64,000 nt of DNA from Aldrovandia affinis (Eukaryota > Chordata > Actinopteri > Notacanthiformes > Halosauridae): contig JAINUG010000037.1 of assembly GCA_029706075.1 (NCBI GenBank), forward strand, positions 5,336,166 through 5,400,165, written 5' to 3'. Under the pieces are notes generated by a model. That model saw only the letters and a list, made by a program, of their open reading frames with translations. It did no database searches and was not told the origin of the DNA. Position numbers and translations under genes: made by a program. This document shows, piece by piece, positions 1 through 11,829 of this stretch (its first letter is position 1; the number at the start of each line of letters is the position of its first letter).

Positions 1-80
1 GATCAGTGCCAGGCCCACCGAGCCAGAGTGTTCCAGAACCCCCTTCGGGGAGATGAAGATTCCGGAGCCTATGATGTTAC
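1..80 (-). CDS. slc7a10: slc7a10 coding exon 2, truncated by window edge
   Basis: The acceptor CTGTAG (86-81 on the minus strand) is followed by GT AAC ATC ATA GGC. This completes the glycine codon begun in exon 1 and gives the unwound-helix motif [13 protein letters not shown] of TM1, the substrate-binding region of APC/LAT transporters. The exon continues beyond base 1. Confidence 0.9.
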
Positions 81-3000
81 CTACAGGGCAGGACATGCAC
101 AGTATATGAGCATACACAGTATAATGTGGTGTGAACATTCATCTTTCAACCTTGTTATGACATATTTATTAGATTTCTGGTGTCAGTTGGTCTTGGTCAT
201 GATCAAAAATCATGTTTGCCAGGCCCATGAACTGTCCGTTGCATTGTGCCTGTGAACTCAGTATTGTACACAATATTGTTTCGAACATTATTGCTGACTA
301 TCAGGGGGAATAGCTGTTAAAAGTATTTTATAGCCTAAGTGTAAGATTTGGTACATATGCTTATTTCAGTCTATGATCGAATACAGATGAAGATAAATAT
401 GGGTAGTGGTTTAATTCAGAATGTAAGCACCTGTACAAATCTGCACAATATACTTTCCATGAAAATGAACTGAAATGAACTCCACTTCATTTCACTCCAC
501 TTTCCTGGAAAAGGAAAAAGCTGCATCTGTACTGTAACGTTCAGAGACGAAGCTCTGAATGATAGATTTTCTGCTGTCAACTTAGATTTCAGGAGCCTCA
601 CAGAGGAGAGCAAGAATTATGTCATTTGTTTGTTTTGTTATACTCTATACAAAATATGGTTGTGCAGTATTTTAAAAGGAAACTCAGAGAGGCTGGCCAA
701 GATACTTTGCCATTTAACGCTGTCAAAATGATTCTACATCCTGCTTAATTGTTTCCCCCAGTTATTACATTCCAAACATTGTGCATGAACATAAGGATCA
801 CACATGCTACACTTTGACAAGGCATCCTCATTGCCAGTTCACTCCCATTGAACTGCAAGGCCCTTGGAGAGGTGATGTACTTCTGCCTAATTGAGGAGAA
901 TTGGTCCACTGCTGTGGAGGGGTTACACGCATTGTGCTGCGCTGAGATGTAATCTCCGGGAGGCGTTTGGAAGAAGAGGTGGAATGTACAAAAAGAAATT
1001 CAGAGACACACAGAGAGAGAGAGAGAGAGAGAGAGGAGCCTCCACCAGCGACGGGCTCCTGTTTCTGGCCTGGAATTTGTGAAAAGGCCCAATTACGGCC
1101 CAGCGTGGTTCAGCGGTGTCTGTGTTATCCTCACTGTAACAATGGGGGGTGAAGTGTGCCCTCGTGGAATCTGGGCCTGGCAGAAACGCACAGAATGAAG
1201 CGGCACCAAACGGGCTTACATAACACGAGATGAATAATTTACTCGCAAGCATCACAGCCACAGGCAAGGACTGAAGTGATCTTCACCCACTCACTGCAAC
1301 TGCTGGCCCCTCATTTTCAGCTCCTTTTTACTTTTCTAAATTGATTTGTTTTTTCTGGTCTGTGACTGCAGATGTTGGGGTGAACGTGTGGTGTAAACTG
1401 AAACCAGTGCTGTAGGATAATGTTTAAAAACATAAATATGGAATCGAGTGAATCCAATCTAAGCTCTCTTGGTACATCTTTGTTTATCAAGTTTTTCATG
1501 TGCAGCTGGTCCTGTCACAGTCGGTGGTCTGCGTCAGTTCCGCTGTGCACCAACATTCTGGGACACGGACTCTTGATCTGTCTGGACAAGAGGGAGGTTG
1601 CCCGCAGTGGATGCTGTCTCTATGACTTTAACATGCTTAAATCAAGAAATCGACTAAGTGGAACACAATCCAAAAAGGAATTAACATCACAGCACCAGTG
1701 CACTGTAAATCCAAGCCACATTGTTCAACTGTGTTACATAACATTAGTGAACGGAGCAGCAGGCAGACCAGTAAGAGGCTTTGAATCTAGAAGGCACATA
1801 TTTTTTATTGAGAGGTTACCAGTGATCCTGCATTAGAACCAGACTCTGCTTGCACCTAGGTCCTCTCTTTCTGGAAGAGCTGGGAAACCTGATGAACCAA
1901 TTAGTCAACATAAACAACTACTCAAGTTGGGACCTGACAAACATAGCAAATTAGTCAAATAGTGACCCGTCAATGACCTGAAAGGTGGCGTTACAGTAAA
2001 GGCACTCGTCCGGAGTGCAAGTTGCCCACTGTGGTCGGGGTTTGATCCCCGGCTGTGCCAGCCCAGCTCTGCCCATCAGGGGGCAGCGATTGGCTTTCTG
2101 CCCCAGAGAGAGGGGGGAGGGAAGCCGGCAGGAGCTCAATGCATGCAAAAGTGGCTCTGTGTGTATCGGAGCTATGGTCGACAGCTTGGCGAGTTCTGTC
2201 TCGGAGGAGGCGGTTCGGTGCCTTTGTCACTGCTGGTCCCAGGGTTGCAGCAGCAAGCTCGTAGTACGAGGGAAGGGATAGTTGAATTATAAATAGGGTA
2301 CAATTGGCTACCAAATTGGGGGGGAAAAGTGAAACAATCAGAAACAGAACTTTTTCTAAAAACTGCTTTCCCAAATTATAGTAAACAAATATAATAAATA
2401 TTTATTAAAGTAACCACAATGCACAGCAAAGCTCCCTTTGTTTCAGACCAGATTGTGGACGGTACCTGCATCCAAGAAGAGTCAGCCGTACTTACAGACA
2501 CAACTACACTTGAGGAAAGCAAAACATTGTGCAGGCTGCAGGCTCTGCTCACAGTCATATGAATGGAGCTCAAGAGTCACATGTGGGGAGTTCCGCCATA
2601 TTATTCTCTGCAGTGAAGCACCAGCCCCTTCCTGTGAGGCATTAGGTTTCACCCTCACGATGGAGTCGTGTAATCAACCTGCGACAGGTGGACACTGGCC
2701 TACCTGAGTCAGCCAGTATCATTGCCATCTGTGTCAACACACTGAAAGCCGTGCAGCGGTTGGGCCTGCAGCTAGCGGCCGGCTAGCGGCTTGAGAGATC
2801 ACGTCACTTTTTGTTGACCCCACATCATTGACCTATAATTACCGAACAGCTGTTGCCCAAAGACTCCAGCCCTCACCCGGTACGACCACAGGAGAAACCC
2901 TGCTCGCTGCTCTGTCTGGTTTTGCTCCTCCAAGAGGAAAGGTTCAAGCCTTCTCCTCTCTTGGCCCTCTTTCCCTGCTCTCAGAAACCTTCTCCTTAGA

Positions 3001-4993
3001 TGTACCTGTTGCTAGACTCATTTTGATGCAAGACAGGACAAGAGGGAATGAAAGGGCATTGATGTGGGTTTACTGAAGAGGTTAAGTTTACTGAAACTGA
3101 TTTTTTTTTTACTGAAACAAAAAGTCCATCTCCACCCAGCTAGAGAAGAGCACCATTATTTATCTCTATTATTATTATTATATTCATTTGTTGTAGCTGA
3201 AGAATCTTTTTATTTTTTATTTTGGTAGTCTTTCGCCTGTCTATAATTTAGGGAGGCAATATCCTCGGTTTTGGAGAGCCCCAGTCAAGTACATTTCAGA
3301 CATCATATATAGATACATTGATGACGCGTCTTTTTGATCTGGGCTCCTTCACTTTACTCATTAATCACTGCGTGCCATTTATGATTTTCATGATATTGGT
3401 CTATTGGACTCTTGAGTCCCACCTTCTTATATATATCTGTGTATTAGAACAATACAGTGGGCTTTAGGATGCAGCGCATTGTGATATTACTACCCTCGCC
3501 AGAATAAAACCTAGTGAGTAGCCGAAGATCACTTTGGGTCACAATTCATATAGGCTACCGCACATTTAAAAATATAGTTTTCTATTTTGTCATGTCAGCG
3601 ATACTTCGTTCCATATAGTTCAGAATTTACGATTTATAAAGCCACAGCATTTATAGAAATGTAAGTAGAAACAACACTGAAGCATGCATTCAGGTGGGTT
3701 TATCCGTTTGCATAATCCTCCATTACTTTGCCACTAATCCTGTGTGATATAACTACGTGCGTGCTATGTTGCCTAGATTTACATAATTTTTATTTTTGAA
3801 AAAATTAAAACTTCAAGCATTCATCCAAACATTGCAAGCTCTAATTATATGAAAATTGAGTTCGTATGATATATAAGAGCCTCTGGAGCGAAGATTTTGC
3901 GCTTCCTCACGCGATGCAGTACCTGTCTATTGTTCATCCACAACCAGGGTAATGCCGTCAGTGGAAATGTGATGTGCAGTCAGGAACATAACAGACAATT
4001 TTCATATCTGTATGTTAACCATCTAAGTTAAGCGAGCAGTTCCTCACAAATAGAACGATATGTACAACGGTAACTGCAGCATACTACTGTTATTTAGACA
4101 TCGTGTTAATATTCTATCCATTACTCAAAAAACATCAGCTATTTCGATTGAGCACTTTGACGAGTACACTACAAAGATTCGTACTCGTGTTGGCCACGTA
4201 ATCATTGTTCCTGCGCATTTGGCTTTTTTCTGTATGATGCAAGGCAGAGGTGGGTCTTCTGCCATCAGGAGAGGAGAGTCCACTGTGAATGGCCACCCCG
4301 CTTGCTGCTTCCTTGGACAGGTCGAGGGTCTCAGAACGCGGTACAATAACGCGCGGAAGTTCTGTGCCTTTGACCAGTTGCTCTCGCCAAATCATTAATA
4401 TCTGTCCCTTGCTTGCTAGGTCTCACAACGAAACAGCGGCATTTGAATTATACCTGTTAATGATTTGCTTGAGTTGCTGTGCTTTTCAACAAAGAATGTA
4501 ACTAAGTACATTTGTATGACAATACCATCATATGGAGACATATTGTATCGTTATAGTTGCAAATGATCAGGTTATAAAAGTTTATCATGGTGTCACGTCA
4601 TGCCGGATAAAAGCTATCATTATATTACATCAGCTTGACCGTCAAGCCTCATACAACATTATCAATCACACGAAATACAAGTGTTAACAGACCAATTATT
4701 TGGAAAAGCTTTTAAAAAATCACGGGTATGTAGTAAGACAACAACAACAACAACAACCCCACTGCATTAACGAGTAGCAATTATATTTTTTCTGAGTGCC
4801 ATAAAGCTGTCACAATCTTACCTATAATGATGGCACAAGCGCTTAGCAGTCCAATTTCTTTTTTAAGTGTCACCCTTTCTGGAATAAGGTCACGCTTGTT
4901 GTTCCCATTTTTTATCATCTTATGTTGTGCCCCTGGCTCCTGCTTAGCGGAGTTACTTCTGTTCCGCTTAGCTCCATCCATTTCTGTGACCAT
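1..4993 (-). CDS. slc7a10: slc7a10, Asc-1-type neutral amino-acid transporter, 5' part of gene (exons 1-2 only)
   Basis: SLC7A10 is a sodium-independent exchanger of small neutral amino acids, including D-serine. It works at the plasma membrane as the light chain of a heterodimer with 4F2hc/SLC3A2. Two coding exons are visible: exon 1 at 4993-4822 and the first 80 bases of exon 2 at 80-1. They join in phase (exon 1 leaves one base, exon 2 supplies two). Exon 1 encodes a variable hydrophilic N-terminal tail and then the family block [10 protein letters not shown] at the start of TM1. Exon 2 continues with the TM1 GSGIF motif (positions 69-55), the SPKGV block and [10 protein letters not shown]. 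These match SLC7A10 better than SLC7A8 (IGLVSACGIIVG) or SLC7A9 (LGLISG). The rest of the gene lies left of the window. Whether this is the teleost a or b paralogue cannot be told. Confidence 0.9.
1011..1036. repeat. (GA)n microsatellite
   Basis: A nearly pure GA/CT dinucleotide run of about 13 units inside slc7a10 intron 1. Its six-frame translation gives spurious Arg-Glu or Ser-Leu repeats. Confidence 0.9.
1984..2359 (+). repeat. tRNA-derived SINE, family 'A' (longest copy)
   Basis: The 5' part looks like a tRNA-derived pol III promoter: a GTAAAGGCACT-type block and a box-B-like GGGTTTGATCCCC near 2038-2050. A unique body of about 230 bp follows (CTCGGAGGAGGCGGTTCGG near 2200-2218). The end is TAGGGTACAATTGGCTACC, then AAATTGGG and an A-rich tail. 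Related body and tail sequence recurs at 38840-39117 (+) and 11205-11357 (+), and the tRNA-like head recurs inverted at 57130-57281. The family name is not known to me. Confidence 0.75.
4738..4757. repeat. (CAA)n short tandem repeat
   Basis: About six CAA units in slc7a10 intron 1, not far from the exon 1 donor. Confidence 0.8.
4822..4993 (-). CDS. slc7a10: slc7a10 coding exon 1
   Basis: This exon holds 57 codons plus one base. The donor on the minus strand is ATAG|GTAAG at 4822/4821. An in-frame TAA lies immediately upstream of the first ATG (4996-4994), so translation cannot start further upstream. The first ATG has T at -3, a poor context. A second in-frame ATG at codon 5 has G at -3 and G at +4, so initiation could be at either. 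The first 40 residues are polar and lysine-rich, consistent with the cytosolic N-terminus of the family. Confidence 0.9.
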
Positions 4994-5300
4994 TTAAAAG
5001 GCTCGCTCAGATCCCACTCTTGAACTCATATACTGCATTGATGCACGGTGAATAGCACACGCATGCGCCAGACTCTGCCGCTGTTCGGGGTAGAATGTTA
5101 AACACCCTAGCCTGAATCGACTGACCGGTTTGACTCCAGGACGTTTTCGCTCACCTGCGACACGCCCGATACAAGCTACAATGCTCGTTCAACATGTGGA
5201 TTAGCGACCGGCACGTAAATCTGTCAAGTTCTTTTCACACAGTTTACTACTTTTAAATATGTAGTCTCAAGGTAACGTCAGAACTGCGTGTAGGGAGGCG
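4994..5300 (-). promoter_or_regulatory. slc7a10: slc7a10 5' UTR and probable promoter region
   Basis: This segment lies directly upstream of the slc7a10 start codon on the minus strand. It is richer in CpG than the surrounding AT-rich DNA and contains CGCATGCGCCA at about 5060-5070, which resembles an NRF1 site. No TATA box is clear. The transcription start cannot be placed from sequence alone. Confidence 0.45.
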
Positions 5301-7306
5301 CACACGTCCGGTGTTTGGTAATTTGGACATTTCCAACAGGTTCCTGTTGTGAGCTGTTTATGCATTTAACGCATTTTCAACCTAAGGCGTTTTAAAACAG
5401 TTTTTATTCTAATAATGGACATGACAACAAAGTCACTGTAATACAGTAAATTGGCATACAATAGTGATGGCTACAGGACAGGCTTGTATAATTTTATTTT
5501 GTACATGTTAACATATTGAATTCAATGTGCAAACACATGTGCCGGTGTAGATTAATAAATAGGTGTTTGTTTACCCAGCACAGTAAATAAGGGGTCATGG
5601 TTACTTCACAATAAGCACCTACAATTAAAACTATTAAACCTACACAAACAGTTCTGTTTTGTGTTCGTTTTGCCACTCCAAAATACTGTTGAAAAAGTTG
5701 CAGCTGGTTATCAGGAGGCCTTCCCTGCTCAATTTTGCCAACCTTTGCTGGAAATAAGGCAAAATTGATTACAAGATTTTAGAATATTTTGCCACAGCTA
5801 GTCTTGATCAAATATTTCAGCAGACCAGAGTTTTCAAACAATAGAACACATATCTACTCCACAAGAGCTTCATGAAAGCATACAGTCGTGACAGAGCAGA
5901 ATCATTTTTGGCATGATATTGTTGCAAATTTATGAATATGTAAAAATAATTGTCCAATAAACAAGGCACACATCTGTGCAGATTAATTTTACATTATGTA
6001 AAATGGTTATAAATCAACAATAAATAAGCAATATGCCTTTTCTTGTGTTCATTGGTAATATTTTCCAATTCATACTGATCAAACAGGTCCCTGAAGTACT
6101 GACTTTCAGCATCATATATCATATTAGCATATATATATATGATGCAATGTAATGCAATGTCTATCATTCAGACAGTGTAATTGGGTGGGGAATGTGGCTG
6201 TAGACTAATTTCAATCTCTCATATTCATTAGTATGTAATTGTCCAGATTTGTAAATGAAAAAAAGGAAAAATGGATTCATGTGTTACTAAATTCAGGGAC
6301 CTCAGGCACTTTCTTTGTGTGTTCCAACTTGAACCCTGTTATATTCACATACCTTTTCCATGTTTAAACTAATTTATGCAAAAATATATATTTTGCAGTC
6401 AAATGGTCACTGCAGAATGTATGGATGGGTAACATCAGGGAATTATTGGTTTGGGTGTCAGGGAAATAGGATGGGGGTAGAGGGGGTGCTATAATAAAAT
6501 GTGTATACAAAACATATTTTAAATAATGACAAAGAGAACTGTGCTGGCGACTTTGCACACTGGTGGCAGATTGCATATTGTGGACACTGACATCACATGC
6601 AGTGGTTTAAGTGTACCTGAATGGTGAGAGAAATCTCAGGGTGAAATTTGAAGTGTTAACATAGGTGCCTGCTTTGTCCCAGGTTCACCTTGGATTAAAA
6701 ATACAAGCATGAAACTCTCTTATTACAATGCTCTACCATAATATATGCGTAGCATTGCAGATGCCCACCTTAACATCCCACATAGGTGTAAATGAGCACA
6801 ACTGAATCATTTTGCCTGCTTTTTACATAATATTGTGCAACGATGCATCCCATCACATCATAAGGTGGATGAAACTAACTTGGATGAAGGAAACTGAACC
6901 GTAATTGCAAAATGACATATAGCATATATATATACTTACCTTCTCAGCTCAGCTCAGGACTGCAGTACATACCAAGACCCTGATTGTGCAAGAGAGCTAT
7001 CATTAGATCCTGTAGCTACAGTAAAATGTCAGAGTGTTCGTGTTCTACATTCCTCCGGGACATTTTAATGCCATTTCTCTCGTGCTTTTGTCAGATAATG
7101 ACTTCCTTCAATCTCATTAATATTGCATTAGGCAATGGAGTCTCAGGTAAATTCAAAGATAGATACGCAAAAGTAACAGGTCCACAAAAGTCAAATCATG
7201 TAAGAAAATATTCAAGGTCATTGCAGAGGTGAGGCGATTTTTCTCATGCTTGTTTAACAACCAGAAATCCCTTTTCTTTGTTCTAGCTGAATCAAAGGTC
7301 ACCCCC

Positions 7307-7321
7307 CACACACACACACAC
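7307..7321. repeat. (CA)n short microsatellite
   Basis: A short run of about seven to eight CA units following a C-run. Confidence 0.75.
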
Positions 7322-9780
7322 CAAACTCTTTGTATGTATGAAGGAAAACAAGGACTATTTTGCTTTGATACTCGCTGTTGCACTGTGATGGTTCCCAGGG
7401 GCCTCTGCATGCTTTGCTAACTGGGTGTCAGGGCTTTGTGTGTAACATGATATGCCTACCCCTGATGTCACTAATGGAGGCAGGGCTACTCTAGTGTTTT
7501 TAGAACATGAGACCCAAGCTATGACATCAGAAATAGGCAACGTCAAGAGAAAACAACAACCGTCCTGGCCAGCCGTGCCGTCTGTGACTCGCAGGAGTTG
7601 GTCGTGCTTATCCCTAGACTCACTCAGTCTCTGCGCTGTTCCAACAGAAGCAGGAGGATGGAAAACCTGAGACTGCAGCACAGTACCATAAAGGGTTTTC
7701 ATCTTGAAATATTTTTTGTTAATTTATATGATTATTTATGGACTTTGATTGTTTTCCATCAAATCAAAAGTGATCTTGGATGGTCACCTAATATAATCAC
7801 CCTAATTAAATGAATGTCAACGGGACTCGAAACAAAGCCATTTGGAGACTGATTAGTTAGCACGGGAATCGATGACATTGGATCACTGTTGGTGATGACA
7901 TTGGATGACACCAGAGTTTCAATGAATCCTGCTCAACCTCATCAGCCTCCCTCAAGTGTACTAGGTGTTCGTTTTTTCTTTCTGAGCATTCAAAGTTCAT
8001 ACTTCGTGTGGAAGGCGCCGGTCTAGACAGAGGAATCTGTGTGATTAACGTCCATGCCTATTAGCAGGGCCGCCAGTGCACACACCTGTGTGACATTTTC
8101 ATAATGTAATGTCGAGTGCTTAAATCTGCTCTGCTTTCTCAGTAGGTGGCTGGAACTTGGGAGAGGAACACCTGAGAGAGAGAGAGAAAAAATAAAAATG
8201 GAGCTTTAGTTTATTATTTTTATTTATTTTTGTCCCAAACCCGTGAGAACAACGGCAGAAGATATTTTGTTTATTTGATATTTAATGTGAATGCTCTCTC
8301 GCTCTTTATCTCTCCCCTGAGGGATAAAGAAAAATAAAACGCTGGTCTGCCGACCGATTCACTCCCCTTTCCTGGCGTGTGACGCTTTGTTTATGTCCTG
8401 TTTTCCCTAATTTAAATGCAACTTTATGATGTCACCAACAACTCCAAACAGCCTCATGTCCTTCTGCACATTTTCTCAAATATGCCCAAAATATGCAACG
8501 CTTTATTAGTTAGTGTGCCTTTCAGAATTGTTCATATTCCATCTTAATAGTCCACAATAAATGAGTGTGCCTGTAGCCTGCAAGAAGGGTAGGACTGCAG
8601 ACTTCTGAGAGCAGTTGAATGAACTTTCAACTGAATGGAAATCCAGCAGCACGATTACGCCAGCATTATGACAAGCTTTCTTGCTCCTTTTATTTCCAAC
8701 CACAGCGGTGATAATACCAGCATGATAATGATGATGCCACAATGGTTCCATTTTGACAATTCACACCTGGGACTCATTGTGCCAACACAGTTTTTCACAC
8801 CAACTGTGCAATGCTGCAATAAGCCGGACATGACATCAATATTTTGCGCACACTGAGCGAATATTAGCAGAGAGGATAATAGTAATAACTTGTGTTTTTG
8901 GGATTAGTCATTCGTGGTTGACTGATGAACCACTAATGAATTGTTAGCTATACTGCCAATGGGGAAGCCACCAATGCTTTGGTGGCATTTTTCTGCTTTA
9001 AAATAGTTGTATTCAAGATGCAGATATACTTTCAGAAATTCATTGAATATCAGAATGAGTTACTTTCCGATTTACACCAGAGCAGAGTGAAACATGAAAG
9101 AGACAGAGCCCACAGGCACAGACAGTATCCTCATTTACGGGTTGCAACCGCGGTATCTTTAGTGGCAGTACCGCTAGGTCATATCCACACATCACATTAA
9201 TGTTGCACCTTCCGTTCACACCAACTGATGACCGTGATCATGGCAGTGATCATAAATACTTCAATAGGTGGTAACAGAAATGGTCAAATTCTTCACGGCT
9301 ATGTCACTTTTCGCTTGTTCATGCAAAATTTCCTGGGATAATAGTACTATGAGGCTTGGTATTAATTTTGTTAGTCAAAATATAGAATCAGAGTAGAATA
9401 ATGTCCGTATAGATCTAGAGATAGACAGAAGACAGGAAAGCATTGTCACAGTCCACAGTCATGGAGCATAAATGGGACGAAGAGAGTTGCCGGCCAGAAA
9501 TGAATGCTGAGCAGTCACCCAATCTAATCCATCATGTAATTCTTGTGGTTGTGAGGGGTGGCCTCCCTGTAGCTTTGCTATTCCAAGGAGCCCCTTGTGA
9601 CAGCAATGTGCATTTCGCCCCGGCTGAAGGCAAGCGTTCCAGTTCAAAGTCCTGACAGGGAAAAGCTCAGATTTCAGAATGGTGTAATCTGCGTTTTTTT
9701 TGGGCGACTTAAAAAAGCTCACCACTGTCAACGTGGTATTCGAGCTGCTCCAGACAAGAACCCAACGCTTGGGTGAACGT

Positions 9781-9830
9781 ATAATGACAAGAACAGGCAG
9801 CTCATTCTATCTTGTTCACTCAAGCTCAGC
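9781..9830 (+). repeat. interspersed repeat fragment (ATAATGACAAGAACAGGC type)
   Basis: It shares ATAATGACAAGAACAGGC and the following CATT/CCATCT-like words with 28869-28918. Two independent copies in one window indicate a dispersed repeat. The element class is not certain. Confidence 0.5.
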
Positions 9831-10772
9831 TTGTAACTATTCTAGGGCCACGTTGCACTGAACCATCTTAGCTATAGATCAGCGGCACCACAGGCAAGCT
9901 GGAGGCGTTTCCCTGCTAATTCAACCCGGCTGACAGCAAATTGGCCCAGACCCCAGCCAAGCTAAGAAGAAGTCAGCGTGGTTATCATTTGCACGTCTTT
10001 GCATATGCTTACATTTCTGAAATTGTTCACGCTAGAAAATCTAGAAAATATGCAAACATTTTTACATCCCGAGCTGTACCCTAGATCTGCATGTAATCAG
10101 AAACATTCACAGCTGTCTTTTTAATGTTGCCTCTCCTACGTAAAAATGAAGTGCAGTACAAGCATGAGGGTTCCTTCCTCTTCCTTAAGCTGGTCAGCAA
10201 GCGCCTACATCTTTCAAGCTATCCAATCAATTTATTTACAAGCAAACACTATGTAGGCAGGAGTAGGCAGGAGTTCAAACTTTTAAGCCTCTGTACATTG
10301 AATTGAATCCACATTTCTATGGTTCAAGGTTCAGAGATTACATGCAGCTCAATCGGATAACTCTGGAGTTGAGACACAGCTCCATTTCTCCTTTAGAACT
10401 GGTTCTCAAAACTCGCAGTGTGAACCTCTTTCAAGTGACTGCAGTGTAAAGAGTTACTGGCTTACGTTAGCTCACCTAACTGTCAGAGAGAACTACAGGG
10501 GAATGGAGAGACGGTGAGAGTGCAGCTGGCAGTCCTGAGTGTAAAGTTGCTGTGCAGAGACCAGATTGTACAGAGCCAGACAGAGCAGCTAAACACACTC
10601 CTGATCCAGAGCTCACTTAACACACCAGTCACTCCTCCTGCCTTGGCCCCCACGTTCCGCACACCCCAAACCCTGTCACTCACACCAAATACCACACATG
10701 CCTCACCTAATACACAAAGCCAATACCCAAACAGTGCATAATGCAAAGGTAAGCACACAAACAGCACCTAAC

Positions 10773-11140
10773 TGTTGTGAAATGACAGAGCCAATGACAA
10801 ACATCAGTGGCGGAAGATCACTCATCAAAAATAACCAATAATCAATCAAAAATAATCAAAGGGGAAGAAAAGAACACCAAGAAGATCAGAATCCAAACAC
10901 GTGACTGATGATGAACATATTTTCACTCAAACTTTGTACTAACCAGTGATTCAATTCTGCATACACTCAGGCACTATAAGAAGGAGACCCACAGACCCCC
11001 AGGCAGACTTCTGCAGGCAAAGGTCTCCGGGGCTCTGTAATGCTGCTACAGCTCATGAATAAAGATTCTGAACCCGTGCTGGCCTAGAATGTTGCATCCT
11101 TCCTTCTGTTGGGATTCCTGGCAATTTCCACTACACAACA
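10773..11140 (+). mobile_element. probable solo LTR of a retroelement
   Basis: The ends are an inverted repeat TGTTGTG (10773-10779) and CACAACA (11134-11140), giving TG...CA termini. Inside, a TATAAG box (10975-10980) is followed about 80 bp later by AATAAA (11058-11063). This promoter-plus-polyadenylation spacing is typical of U3-R-U5. No clear target-site duplication is visible and no gag/pol flanks it, so it would be a solo LTR. The class is unknown. Confidence 0.4.
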
Positions 11141-11204
11141 CACACACTGCACGGACAACACAGTCCTGCAGTGTGCACAGAAAGCTTCCCTGTGGGCAAA
11201 ACGA

Positions 11205-11357
11205 ATAGGCAAGTTCCGTCTCGGAAGGAAGCGGTTCATTGCCGGCCCCGGGGTGATGGGTGGTCCCGTAGTGGCGGGCGCCGGGCTCATGGGGGAGGGT
11301 GGATTGAAGAAATAAAGGGTACAATTGGCCCTTTTGGCCCTTTTTTGGCCCAATTGA
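11205..11357 (+). repeat. SINE family 'A', 5'-truncated diverged copy
   Basis: It shares the AAGTTCCGTCTCGGA...GGCGGTTC-like block and the AAATAAAGGGTACAATTGGC end with the copy at 1984-2359. The tRNA-like head is absent. It lies inside the LINE ORF1 relic, just before the esterase block. Confidence 0.5.
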
Positions 11358-11829
11358 CGAGAGATCCTTTCAGAATCCACCCTGGGCTGCCCAGTCACAT
11401 CATCATCCACACTGGTATTAACGACCAGGAGAGTGTGGCTTAATCATTCAGGCGATTGGTAGAAAAAACACACGGACCATACCAAAAATAAAATGCTGTG
11501 GCCCAGAAAGGAATTCCACCTAGACATTATTCAGAGGATCAAGAGCCAGATCTCCAGAGACTGTGCCCTTCTCCCATCATCCCTCGGGCACCCCACCCCA
11601 CCCTTGTACCACACAACCCGTATGATCACATGCACCTCAAAAAAAGGGAACTCGACTTTCTCAAAGGCCCTAGAGGATACAGCCCTGGGCGGGAACTCCC
11701 CGGAGGAGTGACACAAGCAAGCGGAGTGCCCACAGCACACAGCAAAACCCCACGGCAGTTTTCTCATTCCTAATTGTACCTCAGCTGACCCCACCCAGGA
11801 CAGGAAAAAACACACTAGACTTCCTTTCA

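Larger units (their letters stand above)
81..4821 (-). other. slc7a10: slc7a10 intron 1
   Basis: This 4.7 kb intron runs between the two visible exons. It holds a (GA)n microsatellite near 1011-1036, a tRNA-derived SINE at about 1984-2359, AT-rich sequence from about 3100 to 4700, and a short (CAA)n run near 4738-4757. No additional transporter exon is visible in either strand. Confidence 0.8.
5300..10380. other. intergenic, no gene recognised
   Basis: This AT-rich sequence has no coding exon that I recognise on either strand. Short AT-dinucleotide patches lie near 6130 and 6920, a (CA)8 run at 7307-7321, and a short interspersed-repeat fragment at 9781-9830 that is also seen at 28869-28918. 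Open frames here are short and show no domain or conserved motif. Confidence 0.7.
10500..11800 (+). pseudogene. LINE ORF1 relic with esterase (SGNH-like) domain, broken
   Basis: Plus-strand fragments read like a non-LTR retrotransposon ORF1. At 10514-10741 a leucine/glutamine-rich, coiled-coil-like stretch is followed by a Pro/Thr-rich tail. Around 11395-11430 the frame reads SHIIIHTGIND, the (V/I)IHxGTND block of SGNH esterases. At 11615-11660 it reads YDHMHLKKRELDFLKG, resembling the DxxHL catalytic block at the end of such domains. ORF1 proteins with esterase domains are known from the L2/CR1 group (for example zebrafish L2 elements). The frame is interrupted by stops, by an LTR-like insert (10773-11140) and by a SINE fragment (11205-11357), so it is not functional. 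That the coiled-coil part belongs to the same element is inference. Confidence 0.5.

Noticed and set aside
923..1267. 114-codon minus-strand open frame
   Set aside because: It crosses a (GA)n microsatellite giving serine/leucine repeats, has no known motif, and lies within slc7a10 intron 1.
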